Source: Sipunculus nudus
Lineage: Eukaryota > Annelida > Sipuncula > Golfingiida > Sipunculidae
DNA length: 64,000 bases
Assembly: GCA_026874595.1 (NCBI GenBank)
Contig: CM049320.1
Span: forward strand, 40,201,214-40,265,213
Reading direction: 5' to 3'
Below, piece after piece: positions 36,882-48,825 of this stretch (its first letter is position 1; each line of letters begins with the position of its first letter). The position numbers and the translations under genes are program-made. Below the pieces are notes generated by a model, which worked only from the letters and a program-made list of their open reading frames with translations, ran no database searches and had not been told where the DNA came from.

Positions 36882-37196
36882 CAGACCATCATCTGCATGT
36901 TACATATTATAGTTACATTTTTTTAATATAACATTAAACTGTCATTGAAATTTCATGCATGTGTGATGTCCATCTGTCTGTCAACTTTTAGTATTGCAGG
37001 GTCAGCAGATTATTTTGATGAACTGCAGATGGTGATTTTTTTTATGTTATGTTATTCATAAAGCTATAATATATATATATGGCAATCAGTCAACTAAATT
37101 AAAACTTTTTTACAGTGATTTAAATCATGATTTCAATTGAGTGACTTATATGATCATACCAGCCCCACATCAAATGAAATGCCATGGTCTGGCTGA

Positions 37197-38754
37197 CAGG
37201 GTTGGGTTTTAGGCTGCCCAAAACCTGTTTTCGGCAGGGCAGAGCCCAAAACCTGCCTTTAACTGCCTAAAATAGGATATAACCTGCCTAAAACTGCCTT
37301 CAACTGCCTAAAACCTTACATATCCTCACCTATGACTTGCAGTTAACTATGTTTTATTGTTACACAGCTAACTGCATTAACGAAATATGCTCAACAAATT
37401 TTAAGTGTGGAACACTTTATTCAAACTGCATAAATTAATTAAACCATGATAAAAAAAAGCAATAAATGAATACAACACGACTTCAGGTGTTCCATATGAA
37501 CACATTTCTCTGACAGTTCTAGCTTGTATCCCTAAATCATGTTCTGAGGTCTCCCACCTCCATTACTGCCAATTTATAAAGGAATGCTCATACAGTAAGC
37601 TTATAACCAGATACTTTGATACTGCATTTTGATCACAATCAAGGAATTAAATTTTGTTATTTATGCAAAACAAGTTTTCCTAAATTTTTAAAGTTGTTCC
37701 ATTTACACTGATAAATAGTCCTTTATACTCGTGTATGTTTTGTATGCCTGTAGCTTCAAACAGCAAAGAGCAAAAAGATTGATCTTTTAAATTATCACAG
37801 ATATTTTATGCTAGCCATAAACTAAAAATATGAAAATGTCTTTCATTATCTGATAATGAACAAGAATATCCACTGGTTGTTTATTCCCTTAGCTAAGTCA
37901 TCCTTTTGTCAAATTTTAAGATTTTGTGCACATACTTATTGTCTAGATATAATGATGGATATGCTCTGTTAACTGTATGATAAGATTGTGAAAATGGAAT
38001 CCTCATGAAACACTATAATAAGTATAAAACTGAAAAATGTGAAAATATATTGCAGTGAATATGTTGCAAACCACAGAATATGCATAATCACTTTTGGGCT
38101 GTGTTCAACCTAAAGGGCTGAGAAACCTACGTCATGGTCAGGGGCCCTGACTGCATCACTCAGTAAAAAGTTTGACTCAGGAACAGTTTTCAGGGCAAGG
38201 GCTTTGATTGCATCATCCTAGTCATGTATGAAAGTTCACATGAACATCTATTAAGACACAGCAGTGGGACTTATTACCATTGGGTCTAATGACCCCATCA
38301 TCCTGATAAATAGTAATTAGCTGGTCTAATCAAGCATGGCCTCTGCCTCTGATACCCTGCCTTACAAGAGGCATACTGGAGGCTCCTATTGCATCATTCA
38401 AGGTAGCAGGGCACTCATCAGCAAACCAAAAGGGTCCTGATAAAGACATCACCTTGGCCATTGAAACTAAGTGCCACACAAACATGGTTTCATGCTCAAG
38501 AAACTTATACAGGCTCTTTGAAGACTGCATGATGCCAGCCAACAGAAATCATGCATTACTTATACCTGAAACCTTCCAGAAGCCAAGCAAAGCCTTGTGA
38601 CTGCGTCACCCGAGCCAGTTTGGTAGATTTATAGATCTTTAAGTCAAAATTTAAACAAATATAGGCTTTAGGCACTTTTGATGCCTAAAACCTGTTATAT
38701 GCGGGGCAGTTTTAACCAGGTTATAACCTTCCTGCCTAAAACTTGCCAACCCTG
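37197..38754. mobile_element. 1,558-bp hAT-type element with 8-bp target duplication
   Basis: The left end is CAGGGTTGGGTTTTAGGC and the right end, read inward, is CAGGGTTGGCAAGTTTTAGG: the classic hAT terminal pattern. The flanks CTGGCTGA (37189-37196) and CTGGCTGT (38755-38762) are an 8-bp duplication with one mismatch. Subterminal GCCTAAAACCTG motifs repeat near both ends. No transposase frame is present, so it is non-autonomous. Confidence 0.9.
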
Positions 38755-38762
38755 CTGGCTGT

Positions 38763-41142
38763 ACACCGAGGCATATATAGTGGCTTTATTCTGGTGTCCT
38801 ATTAATTATTATATACATCACTAAGGTGGTCTTGTTGGCAGTTGTGCAACCGATGAGATCACACTGCCAACCAGACCAGTAGAGTTTTTTTCAACCATGT
38901 TTGGTTTTCCTTCCGTAATCAATCATTTGACTAGTTATAAGCATGTAATGCATTAAACAAGGTTAAGAATCACATCTTCTGCAATATTTCCTGTTTTGAT
39001 TTTGAAAAAATAAACATATGCCATTTTTATTGGCATGTAGCACAGTATGGTGTTCTCAGGACTTAAAGGGACATAATCAGGAGCCATATTATGCCTATTT
39101 GTTCACAATCATACCAGTCACAGTTCAGTTTTGCTTTAAATACAATAGTTTCCCAGCAAAACCATCCCAGCTCAAAGTCTCAGTACCACACATACAGCTG
39201 TTCAACACCTTGTTATGGTTCTGCGCATGAGAAAAAACAAAGTTCTCATGTGTGTTTACAATAACAGGGCCACATCACTGGAGGTCTGAGATCCCAAACA
39301 AAGAGTAGTCCAAACTAGTCATCACATAGACCTTCATGTCCTCTGATATATCTGCTGGATGGACATTACAGTCCAGGGGCCTCAGCTGAAATGACGAGTA
39401 GCACATTGTCAGCCCATGTATTGGGTCCCTGAGTCACTGCCACAGGTGATGTTTCAGGCAGCAGGAACATGTATTACATTTTGTGTTCCAAGTCAGTCAG
39501 AGTCTCACATAATGTGTTCATGTTGACACCTGTTATTGCACCTGTTCCACTATTTTTAACACTCATGTCCAGGAGTAAGCTAACAGTTTCTGGGCAATAT
39601 TTTGGCAGATACCAATTTATCTCAAAGAGAAGATGCTACTTTTCATGTTAATTCAACATGATTTTTAGATGACTAGGCCCCTTTAATAATTCTTTGGAAG
39701 CTTATTACTTTAACATTAATTATACTTTTTAGTACCATCACAAATTATGTATTTTAAAAGACTGGAGGTCTACTTTTAAATTATGTCTCTTACAAGCTTA
39801 AAAATATGCCAATATTGCCTGTTTTCATGTTTCATCCCATTCTTAGCCCTTCATTCTTCAAGCTGGAACTTTTGTAATAGGTAACTCACCAGAATTAAAT
39901 ATGTGGTAATGTGACTGTTAGTGATTCTGAAAATAGTATATACTATGGCCAGTTATCATGGTTATGTTGGACAGCTGTAAGTTTGTTTTAACAGTCAAAA
40001 GTTTACAGCAGAACTGAAGGTTCAGTGATGCTCACAAAAAAAATGTCTGATTACACTAGGATTTTATATGTGCATTGCCAGGAAGAATTACCAGTTAGAT
40101 AGTAAAGCAATGGAGAATCCTCATACAGGGTGATTGCTGCAGTCTTGCAGTGCTGACATATATATAGTAAACAATACAAGCGCTGCAGCCTCTGGCGGGG
40201 AGAGTCTATACTATCTAAGTTTGTACGGATCCATACAGACCCTCAGACAGGTATATGCCTTGTGAAGCGAGAGGACACCAAACAAACCCCACATATTATA
40301 ATTGTTACAGATGCTTAGACTCAGTTGGGACCAAAACTTTGCTGGATGATCAGCATTAATAAAGTATGGGCACTTACTCTGGATGAAGTCAGATATTGCT
40401 TTGTCTCCGTCTGGCCGATGGCGCTTTCCGGTTGGAACAACCAATAGGAAATTAGCATCATTGACAACACGCGATGTATGATGGGAAGGATGCTTATGAA
40501 AATATGGTCTATCCTAGTGCACTGCACTGGCATTCCTGGGAAAAGCCCCCCTGAATTCATCTTTTGCATAGATTGCCCACCTAATTTGCATGGGACTCCT
40601 TTTCTGGCGTTGTCCAGTTGGCATATATGCAACAACTGAACCCCAGCAGTTCAAAGGATAAAAAACATTTACAGGCGCACATAAAGGTGATATATCGATT
40701 TAATTTGATACATAAAAAGTTTATTTCTATATATAAATACAAGATTGTTTCTCTATAGCACAACAAGCAGTGATAATTCATGTTACAGGTCCCTCCATGT
40801 TCGGCAGGGTGAACTCTCACTGCTAGATGGTCGGACTCCATATCACAGATAAATGTCTGTACGTGGCGGACTAACAGGGTGAATGATTCCATATTCAGCT
40901 ATATAAAGGCAAGTGTCACTATTAGATTCTGTCCCCTTTTTAAATTAATCAGTTTTAATTAGTTAAAGAAATTTGTGAATGTTCATTATTATTTCTCAAA
41001 GAATTAATCAACAAGGCTCTTCTACAACACAAGCCTTTTATATTTGCAGTTCTGCATTGACCAGCAAGTGACCAACAAATGCATCAAATAACTTTTGTTA
41101 GTTAATTGACTTATTTAAAAAGACCCTCAGGCTGATAAACAA
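38763..41142. other. Stretch with no supported gene
   Basis: It contains the inverted dispersed repeat at 39062-39175. A minus-strand frame near 40444-40378 (VPTGKRHRPDGDKAISDFIQ) runs into a GTAAGTG and might be a relic exon, but nothing else supports it. Confidence 0.5.
39062..39175 (+). repeat. Dispersed repeat, inverted partner of 30435-30540
   Basis: See the partner copy. Shared words in this orientation are AGGAGCCATATTATGCCTAT, CAGTTCAGTTTTGCTTTAAA and CCCAGCAAAACCATCCC. Confidence 0.75.
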
Positions 41143-41362
41143 CAAGGGACCCATGGGTCACAAAACTAAAAATGGCTGCTGCATTTTGTAAAATTTCTGC
41201 AAATGCAAAATAATCTTATTTCTATTTTAATTTTTCTATATATAAGCATTTGAAAGGTAAGATAACCTGGTGATAAAGATGATTCCCTGCTCAGGTCAGG
41301 AGAAACATTAGCCGCCGACATCGACGCAACAGGTTTCAGGTTTCTGTTGCGTCGCCGGCTAA
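41143..41362 (+). repeat. Palindrome-start repeat with a long hairpin
   Basis: It starts CAAGGGACCCATGGGTCAC, as at 12818 and 14749. Downstream, CGACGCAACAG (41322-41332) pairs with CTGTTGCGTCG (41344-41354). The flanking TTAGCCG (41308-41314) pairs with CGGCTAA (41356-41362). The result is an 18-bp interrupted stem around an 11-base loop. Confidence 0.7.
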
Positions 41363-42402
41363 CTAAAGGGTTAACTGGGGTTATAGCACGATACGATCTG
41401 TTACTCTTAGAAAGAAAATTAAATAAAATTATTTCATATGGTTTTAGCAAACCAATGTTCACATAATGTTGTATGTCGAAAGGCCTGTATTAAAAATATT
41501 CATTCTGGAAAGCATGAACCACCTGTAACATCACCAACTGATAGTATTTGTCCAGAGAGAATTGAAGCATTAACAGCCTCGGTAGACATCTTGCATTTGG
41601 TGGCAGTCCTATATAAGGCTTTAGGCCTGTGTACTGTTATGTTCATATTTTAACTTCCTTGGTGCAAAATAGGGCTGAGAACAGAACAGTAATGTTTTCT
41701 AGTGGTCAAATATACAATACACATAGATATACTGAATATTAATCAATGGATATATGTTAAATCTCACAGTTGTGTATGGAGTGTTATAATCACAGTTAAC
41801 TGCAGGTGCAATCTATGGACTCCACAATGCGTCAGTCACTGAAAAAAAGCAATTGAGGAGTTCATTCTTATGCCATAAGTTATGGGCTAGAGAAACATGG
41901 AAACCACCTCAGGTGATCCACTGCTGCCCATGTGTGTTTAGCAATCCCAGTGTTACACCTGCTTTAACACATGCCAGGCATTCATCTGGACACCCAGAAT
42001 TAACATGCTGTCAACATTGGATATTTTCTGACAAAACTTCATCATCTCTTTTTCAAATCTTAGAGGACTCGGCAGAACTATAGAAACCGGGCTTCAGCCT
42101 ACCGCCGGTAAAACGGGTGTCGCATAATAAATTGTTTCCTGGAAAAGGCCGATACATATCATTTTCCTCAGAATTCCCGTATTTAATTTTGCGCATAGCT
42201 GGAGTTTATTATATTAGAGGAGGAGGGGTCCGGGGAACCTGGGTTCCCCCCCAGGTTCCCCGTCTGAACGGGGGTGTGGGGGCGGAGCCCCCACCTAAAG
42301 CTTAATTTTCCTGTTAAAATAGTAAATGGTTTCCTATTTTCCCGATAGATGCCTCTTCAATCGCAGATATAACTGAACAAAACTTGCCCCTGCTGGTATC
42401 TC

Positions 42403-43205
42403 GTCTTCACGGCTCACTTAGTAGCGTGTAGGGCTCCTAGTCCAGAGATCGTAGGTTCGATTCCCCATTCAGGCGACTTCTGATGCTTAGTAGTTGCACA
42501 GGCGCTTGAATCGCTATTTGTGTTGATCTTGGTTTAAATAGTGTTCAATTTACCTTAACAACAATCCCCTACCGTTTAATGAGCTTTAAACCATGTTATA
42601 TCGTTTGCCGGTACTTGTTTATATAATAGATACACAAGGCCGGCATCTAAGTCTGCGGACGAGTCTGTATCCATTAAGCGACGAACAGACAGATTTATCC
42701 CAGATTACTATTTCAAATATTATCAACCAATCAGGTGTTAGGTTCCGGGGGGAATCCTTACTGCTGACCAAGATACATGGGGATTTCCTTGTTTGGGGTA
42801 ACAGCTGCTTAATGGATGCAGACTAGTTACAAATAAGAGCTCATTACGCGTGGTACACTGTGTGTATTGGAATTGTTGATGCTTTTATAGAAAGAAGAAC
42901 TGGCCATTTAACCACTGTAAGTTTCTTCCCTCGAAAATCTTTGAAATATTTGGGAATTTCCATTGATTTCTTGTATTATCGCCTACCCGTCCGCAGACTT
43001 GGATGCCGGCCTTGTGTATCTATTATATAAACAAGTACCGGCAAACGATATAACATAGTTTAAAGCTCATTAAGCGGTAGGGGATTGTTGTTAAGGTAAA
43101 TTGAACACTATTTAAACCAAGATCAACACAAATAGCGATTCAAGCGCCTGTGGTAGTTGTTTCTGTTAGAAGAGTTGAGTGTAGGGACATCTACAGGGAA
43201 AAGTA
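42403..43205 (+). repeat. tRNA-derived SINE, split by a foldback element
   Basis: GGCTCACTTAGTAGCG (42411-42426) resembles an A box. GTAGGTTCGATTCCCC (42451-42466) is a clear B box at the right distance. The putative acceptor arms pair poorly, so this is a SINE head or tRNA relic, not a functional tRNA. The SINE body appears to resume after the inserted element at 43153 (TTTCTGTTAGAAGAGTTGAG). Confidence 0.65.
42497..43152. mobile_element. 656-bp foldback element, 165-bp terminal inverted repeats, 7-bp target duplication
   Basis: The arms 42497-42661 and 42988-43152 are reverse complements over 165 bp with about three mismatches; the termini are CACAGGCGCTTGAATCGCTA and its complement. GTAGTTG stands on both sides (42490-42496 and 43153-43159), a 7-bp duplication. 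The 326-bp interior has only a short unrecognised frame. High arm identity suggests a recent insertion. TIR and target length do not let me name the superfamily; a P- or hAT-like element is possible. Confidence 0.9.
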
Positions 43206-43261
43206 GGAGTTAAAATAGGGAATGAGAGGTGAGAGGTGACAATTTTATTTATATGTTCCAC

Positions 43262-44240
43262 CGATTACATGATCGCCCCCGTTAGTGCGAGACTGGTCGC
43301 CACCGATCCCGTCTGCCACATGTACATCGCCCCTGTAGTCACATTGCAATAATACTTTGTATAAATAATAAGCGAAAGTACGCATACGGACCCTGTATTT
43401 ATAAACCATACTTTATGTTTAATATGAAAAGTATTATTTTGATGTATTATTTTTATTATTATCAGTATAAAATCAAAGCCATGTTCATATGAAAAGTTAA
43501 TTACAGGTTCACGTAATATAATAGAATATGTTCATGTTAAACTTTGCATTTTACCGGCTTCTGTGGTCTATAGGCAGCCCTTCTGGATCCGCCACTGACT
43601 ATTATAATTATTATTAATTTTATTATTACAAATAATATATATTATTAAATATATTATAAACAGTATATTTATGATATGCCAATATGTTAATATTTATTTT
43701 TAATATATGTTATCTTTATTATTATTATAATTGTATTATTTATATTATAATTAATATATTATTAAATATATTATAAACAGTATATTTATGATATATGTTA
43801 ATATTTATTTTTAATATATATTATTTTATTATATTATTATTTATATCTAGTATATTTAAGTAATATAGTAATGAATATTTATAATTATATTATATTCAAT
43901 ATGTAAGTATATATTAGATTGTATTTATAGCAGGATTTTGTTTTAATAGTATATATAAATTCCACAACGTCATTAATAACCTTTCTGTTTTATAACACCC
44001 ATGCACTGGTTTGAGAATAATTTGACACTTGCACACCTGATTGATTCCGACTGTGCACACAGGTGTATTGAGTAGTAAAACTGTTGATCTATAACGTTGT
44101 TTAATGATGGTTGCGATTTCTAAACTCTTAAATGATTAGGTGCGATCGCGAACAGGGGGCGACCAATCCCAGGGGGCGATCATCGTAGGTGGCGTTCAGG
44201 TCTGGTGGCGATGAGAACGGGTGGCGACCAGTCCCGGAGC
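43262..44240. repeat. Region bounded by inverted GC-rich short repeats, AT-rich centre
   Basis: The left side has GATCGCCCCCGTTAGTGCGA and GACTGGTCGCCACCG. The right side (44143-44237) has five ~20-bp units in the opposite sense (GGGGGCGACCA, GGGGGCGATCA, GGTGGCGTTCA, GGTGGCGATGA, GGTGGCGACCAG). Between them, 43636-43712 is repeated at about 43757-43830 (shared TTAAATATATTATAAACAGT). It may be a mobile element, but the ends are not defined. Confidence 0.5.
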
Positions 44241-44426
44241 CCCCGCGTTCTATAGTGGCTCCGAGGACTCTTTAAAGGACTCTTCATCCTTTGAACAGTT
44301 AAACATGAAGCATCGTTACACCATCGTTACACGATAGAGAGCCATTCACGTGAATATATAATAAACGATTTAACGTGCCTTACCTCCCCTAGTGTTCTCT
44401 GTTGTCAGTCGTGTGACTGTCACCTC

Positions 44427-44697
44427 GTGACTTCTGAGTTGTGCAAGTAGATAGGGAAGATGTCATCATAAAATGGGCGATAATTCCATTGTGATGGTCC
44501 CGGGGTCATGACCCTGATCAGCTGGTGTGCTAGACTGGTACCCCGCTCTATTATGGCACCGCTGCTCCAGACCAATCATACTCAAGTCACACGAAATGTA
44601 CAGCCAACTTTTAACAACTTCTCTGAGCAAACGAAATGCTTATTTTTATCATATATAAATCATACTTCCCTATCTACTTGCACAACTCAGAAGTCAC
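44427..44697. mobile_element. 271-bp MITE with perfect 33-bp terminal inverted repeats
   Basis: Bases 44427-44459 (starting GTGACTTCTGAGTTGTGCAA) are the exact reverse complement of 44665-44697. CTC precedes the left end and follows the right end, a possible 3-bp target duplication. The interior has no gene. Confidence 0.8.
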
Positions 44698-44929
44698 CTC
44701 TATATTGTAGTTAAAAGCCCCACAGCCGACTTGCGAATTATACAACAAAAGTTTGCCCAGAACACCTTATAATACTCTATAACTTAGTATACTATTTTAG
44801 ATGCTCATTACATAGCATGCATGAGATCCACTCGCCTACCTGTCAAAATAATACAAAAATGTGCATTTTATCTATTCAAACTTCTATCTTAAAAGATAAT
44901 GACTGATCACTGAAATTAAGAAGTGAATT

Positions 44930-45610
44930 TTTTTTAATTGCTTGATCAAAGCATGCAGGATATATATAAAACGGTTTTCAGTGGCATTTATAGAAATATG
45001 ATTAGAATTCTTGCTCTTTTATATGACTTGATAATCTCTGTATAGCGTTTCTGTGATAAACACGGAGAAAAAACAGATATACATGCCCTATGCAGGGTCC
45101 AATCAAGTGTTCTGATTTACTTTGGATTTTTTAGCTCATACATGCAGGTCAATGGGCTCATGCATTCACGGAATACACACCGGAACCGTATCTTAATTGA
45201 TATTGTATAACACGGGCAAATAAACAAACATGCATGAAGTCCTTGAATAAATTTCTTCATTTGCTTAATTGAGTTCATTACTCTGGTATATATGGGGTTG
45301 GGACTGTACAGCCATGAATTGTAATGCAAATAGAAAGAAGAATTGATAAAAAAAACCTTCACTGGTCGATTCTGCACGCAGATCACTTACGGCAAACAAA
45401 TGAAACAGCTTAGAGGTTACATGCAGAGACTGTATTTATTTCAGGATCAATTCTCAAAGAAATGTTTTCAGAGGCTGGGCAAAGTATATTGATTAAAGTT
45501 CTTCCTCTTTTATGTGATATTATAAAATCCGCAGTATCTTTGTGATAAACACGGAAAAACACAGGGTACTATATGCAGGACACAATGAGTTGAATGTTGG
45601 ATACATATGC
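44930..45610 (+). repeat. Diverged ~480-bp direct duplication
   Basis: The sequence CTTTTATATGACTTGATAAT...TGTGATAAACACGGAGAAAA...CCTATGCAGGGTCCAATCA at about 45016-45112 recurs in diverged form at 45506-45600 (CTTTTATGTGATATTATAAA, TTGTGATAAACACGGAAAAA, ATGCAGGACACAATGA). Confidence 0.6.
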
Positions 45611-46733
45611 CTATAGGGTGTTCTTATTTATTGACTTACCTGAAGGAAAAAAAATGAGAAGCCTAATTTGTATCTAATGCAGAAAGTAGCTCAGAGAGCT
45701 TTCGCCAGGGGTCTGAAGATCATAATCACATTAGCCGTGTGATCAATATGTTTGAAAATGTCAGTTAATTAAAAAAAACTACAGGCATATCTGCGGGGCC
45801 AGCTTAGCCCATAACAGCTCGTGCATGCGTGTCTGTCGCCGTGATTTCTCACACAGCTGTATATAAATGTATGTTTAGCGCTGCAAGTAACACCAGAACA
45901 CTTGGATTACATTTCAGTTGGAATCGCCTCAAGAAGTTTCACTTTGTGAGTGATTATTACTCCAATCAACTTTTCATAAGTTACATTGCTTTATCTGATA
46001 CCATTACATGCATGATTATTCCTTACATGCATATGTAGCTGTTACATGTCTTGCATGGCATACATTGTGCGCACACCCATTCCGGCGAATGAATGACGTG
46101 ATTGAATTATTACACAATCCCAAAACGGCTTGACACCCTCTGTGTTGTATTTGTCCGTGATTTCGTCTCACCCACCTTGGCGTTTTTAATCTTCAGATTT
46201 ATTAGTAGGCCATATATTTACTAAGCCAATTTTGATTTTACCTATTTATCAAATGTCCATTAATATGTCTAATGCTAGTTCGGTTAAAAAAAAACATTTG
46301 CCTTGCAAACGGCACGTATAAGCTCTGTGTATACAGAAATTAGCGTTGAAAGTATAATGTATGGGTTTCATGGTTGACAACAACCCGCAGCTTTAGTGTG
46401 GTGGATTGTGAACTCAGAATATATTATACAGTTGTATATTCCTTCTTCCTATTTGTATATATGAGTACCGGCATACTATATATGTACCGCCTGATCATGA
46501 GAAACAACACGTGTATAATATGTACCTACAACCAAGTATATTTGTACTGGATTAGCATTTAAACAGTGTTCCTTTGACAGGCCCTGTAATTTTAGAATTA
46601 TATCATGAGTTACATCAGCTAACAACCTTAAGCCTAGTATAAGTATTCGTAACTGATTGATTGTTTGACGTTAAAAAATAATCTATGATGAAATATCAAA
46701 GGAATTTTAAGGTCATAAGGAATGTCCTAATAA

Positions 46734-46778
46734 TTCTCCCTTTTTTAATGTCCTAATAATCCATTAAAAAAGGGAGAA
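46734..46778. repeat. Perfect 17-bp hairpin with flanking direct repeat
   Basis: TTCTCCCTTTTTTAATG (46734-46750) pairs exactly with CATTAAAAAAGGGAGAA (46762-46778) around an 11-base loop. AATGTCCTAATAAT occurs both just before the left arm and from its end into the loop. It ends in an A/T-rich arm but shows no link to a transcript. Confidence 0.85.
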
Positions 46779-48811
46779 CAATCATTTATTAGGGGAGGGG
46801 CAGCTTCCCCCTTTCCTCGCCTCTGGATCCGGCCCTGCTAAGGGTGTTGACAGGCCGTTTACGGGAAGATGCTCACTGCTCATCATGTTCGTCTGCTGTG
46901 ATCGGGTATGTTGCATGAGCAGCACTTCGGGTTTTGCTAAATGACAGCTGTTAAATGTCAGTGACTTCGACGGAAACCGTTAAAGATAAGATGTCTTTGT
47001 CGATACTTAAATATGGACTGAGCGGCCTGCAGTCCAAGGCTTCATACATTCTAGAGGTGGTCCTTTCCAGTAAATAAATAAAAATACCATAAATTTTAAT
47101 TCCGTTGCAATGATAAACATAAGAACTCTCAGCAGATTTATCGGTTATCCAAAATCATCCGCCCTTTATTTTATAATCTGATCTAGATCCAGTCGCGTAC
47201 TATATTACGAAACAAGTTCATTAAACAAATAACAACAGACCGTCATCAGTGCGTACTTATACACAATTTTTAATATTTAAGTTTATGAATTTTAACCATA
47301 CTTTCCCCAACCTAATTTTGGCCTATTCTGATTTCCTGGAGTAGGTCGAGGTTTTGTTTTTCATAACCTTATGCTAAGACAACTCTGGGCCCCTCAAGCT
47401 CTCCTATAACACAGAGCCACTAGTCGCCTCAATCCGACACTCCTACACTTATTTTCAGTCGTTGCCAACAGATACCGCGCTAGTGTGGTAGATTAGTTCT
47501 ATTTGTACAATCACGCTCTTGTTGAGTTCCCATGGCACCGAATAGACATACAGATGCACACGTGCATAAATGTGTTTAGATGAAACCCGATATATGACTA
47601 AGATGTGACAATGCTCACTGCTGCGGGGTGAGTTGATTATTTCTCTCTGTGCTGTTTTTCTCACCTGATCTGATATGCTTATCGATCGCTTTAGTGTATT
47701 CTTTGCGTTGGTTTTTCATAGTAACTATAAATATTGTTTCATGCAACAACTAGGACCATTGTAAACTGGTTAAGTTTTTTGCTTTCAGTGTCGACAGTGT
47801 GCTTCTGTATTGTGTACTTGCGCAGTTTATCATAGTCTGTGCACTGGCAGGATTTGACAGGCCGTCAACTTTTTTCTCGCAGTCACAATGTGATTGTGTG
47901 AGTTATGAACAAAACACAGTTCTTCACATTTCTATTGTGAAGACAATCTATACCAGCATGTATAGCATTGAATTATATATACATATAAACCTGCATGATT
48001 GGCTCCGACACACTTTTGTCCTGGTTGTGTCCGCTTTAAAATATTCTTTTTATTTAAAATGTAAACTTTCCATAACATCAAAAACAAAGAAAGGTTAACC
48101 TATAATTTTTGTCGGAACGTCTTGCCAATGCAAAGCAAGTCAAATAATTAGGACATAAAGAAAAAATACATTTGAAGACATTTGCTAAGGGTCATATCTA
48201 TAACAGTATAAAAACACATGTGAGTACCTATGTTCTGATGTTCTGATTGAAAATAGGCTTTTGTTCTTTTAACTTTGCCCTAATATTCCACATTGTTTAT
48301 ATCCCACCCCCTCCACCCTCGCACGCCTTTATTTCCCTTACCACGAATCTATCAAAAGCGGATTCACCTCCCTTCATATCTATCTATAATTAGAGTCCGT
48401 TCCACAGTAGGTGCAGCATGCCCATTGGACTCTGACAGTATTTTCATAAATTGGCTGATCAATTCCAAAATGTAAGCTAGCTGCAATGAAGGATTGAGAC
48501 AGTTCAGAGACACACTTGTAAAATTTATATGAAACCAGACCCGTGCAAAATATTTAAATAATGCAATAAAACTAATATATAAGAAAAAGAATATTTTTTA
48601 CAATATCTCAACCCCGTTGAAGAAGGCCTAAGTCAGTAGTCACATGCTCAAAACGATTATTAAAAAACTGCTAATTGGATATATTTAATGTCTTATATAA
48701 TCTTAGAAATGTATCTGTCAAGGTAGGCTAGCACCCCTTGGCCGATGCCTCGTCCGGTGGCCACAAGATCCAAAAACGAAACTATAAGACTGTAAAATAT
48801 TTTTTTTAATG

Positions 48812-48825
48812 CCCCCCCCCCCCCC
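48812..48825 (+). repeat. Poly-C tract
   Basis: Fourteen Cs follow a T run. Confidence 0.9.

Noticed and set aside
40378-40444. Possible exon VPTGKRHRPDGDKAISDFIQ before a GTAAGTG donor (minus strand)
   Set aside because: Attractive donor, but no clear acceptor, no adjoining exon and no family match; kept only as a note.
41166-41462. 98-codon minus-strand frame with RRRNRN
   Set aside because: It runs across the 41308-41362 hairpin inside a dispersed repeat.
42403-42475. Functional tRNA gene
   Set aside because: Good A/B boxes, but the acceptor arms do not pair; a SINE head fits better.
47799-48098. 99-codon frame with a hydrophobic start
   Set aside because: It starts at GTG, has no splice context, and part of it is a repeat shared with 50.4 kb.
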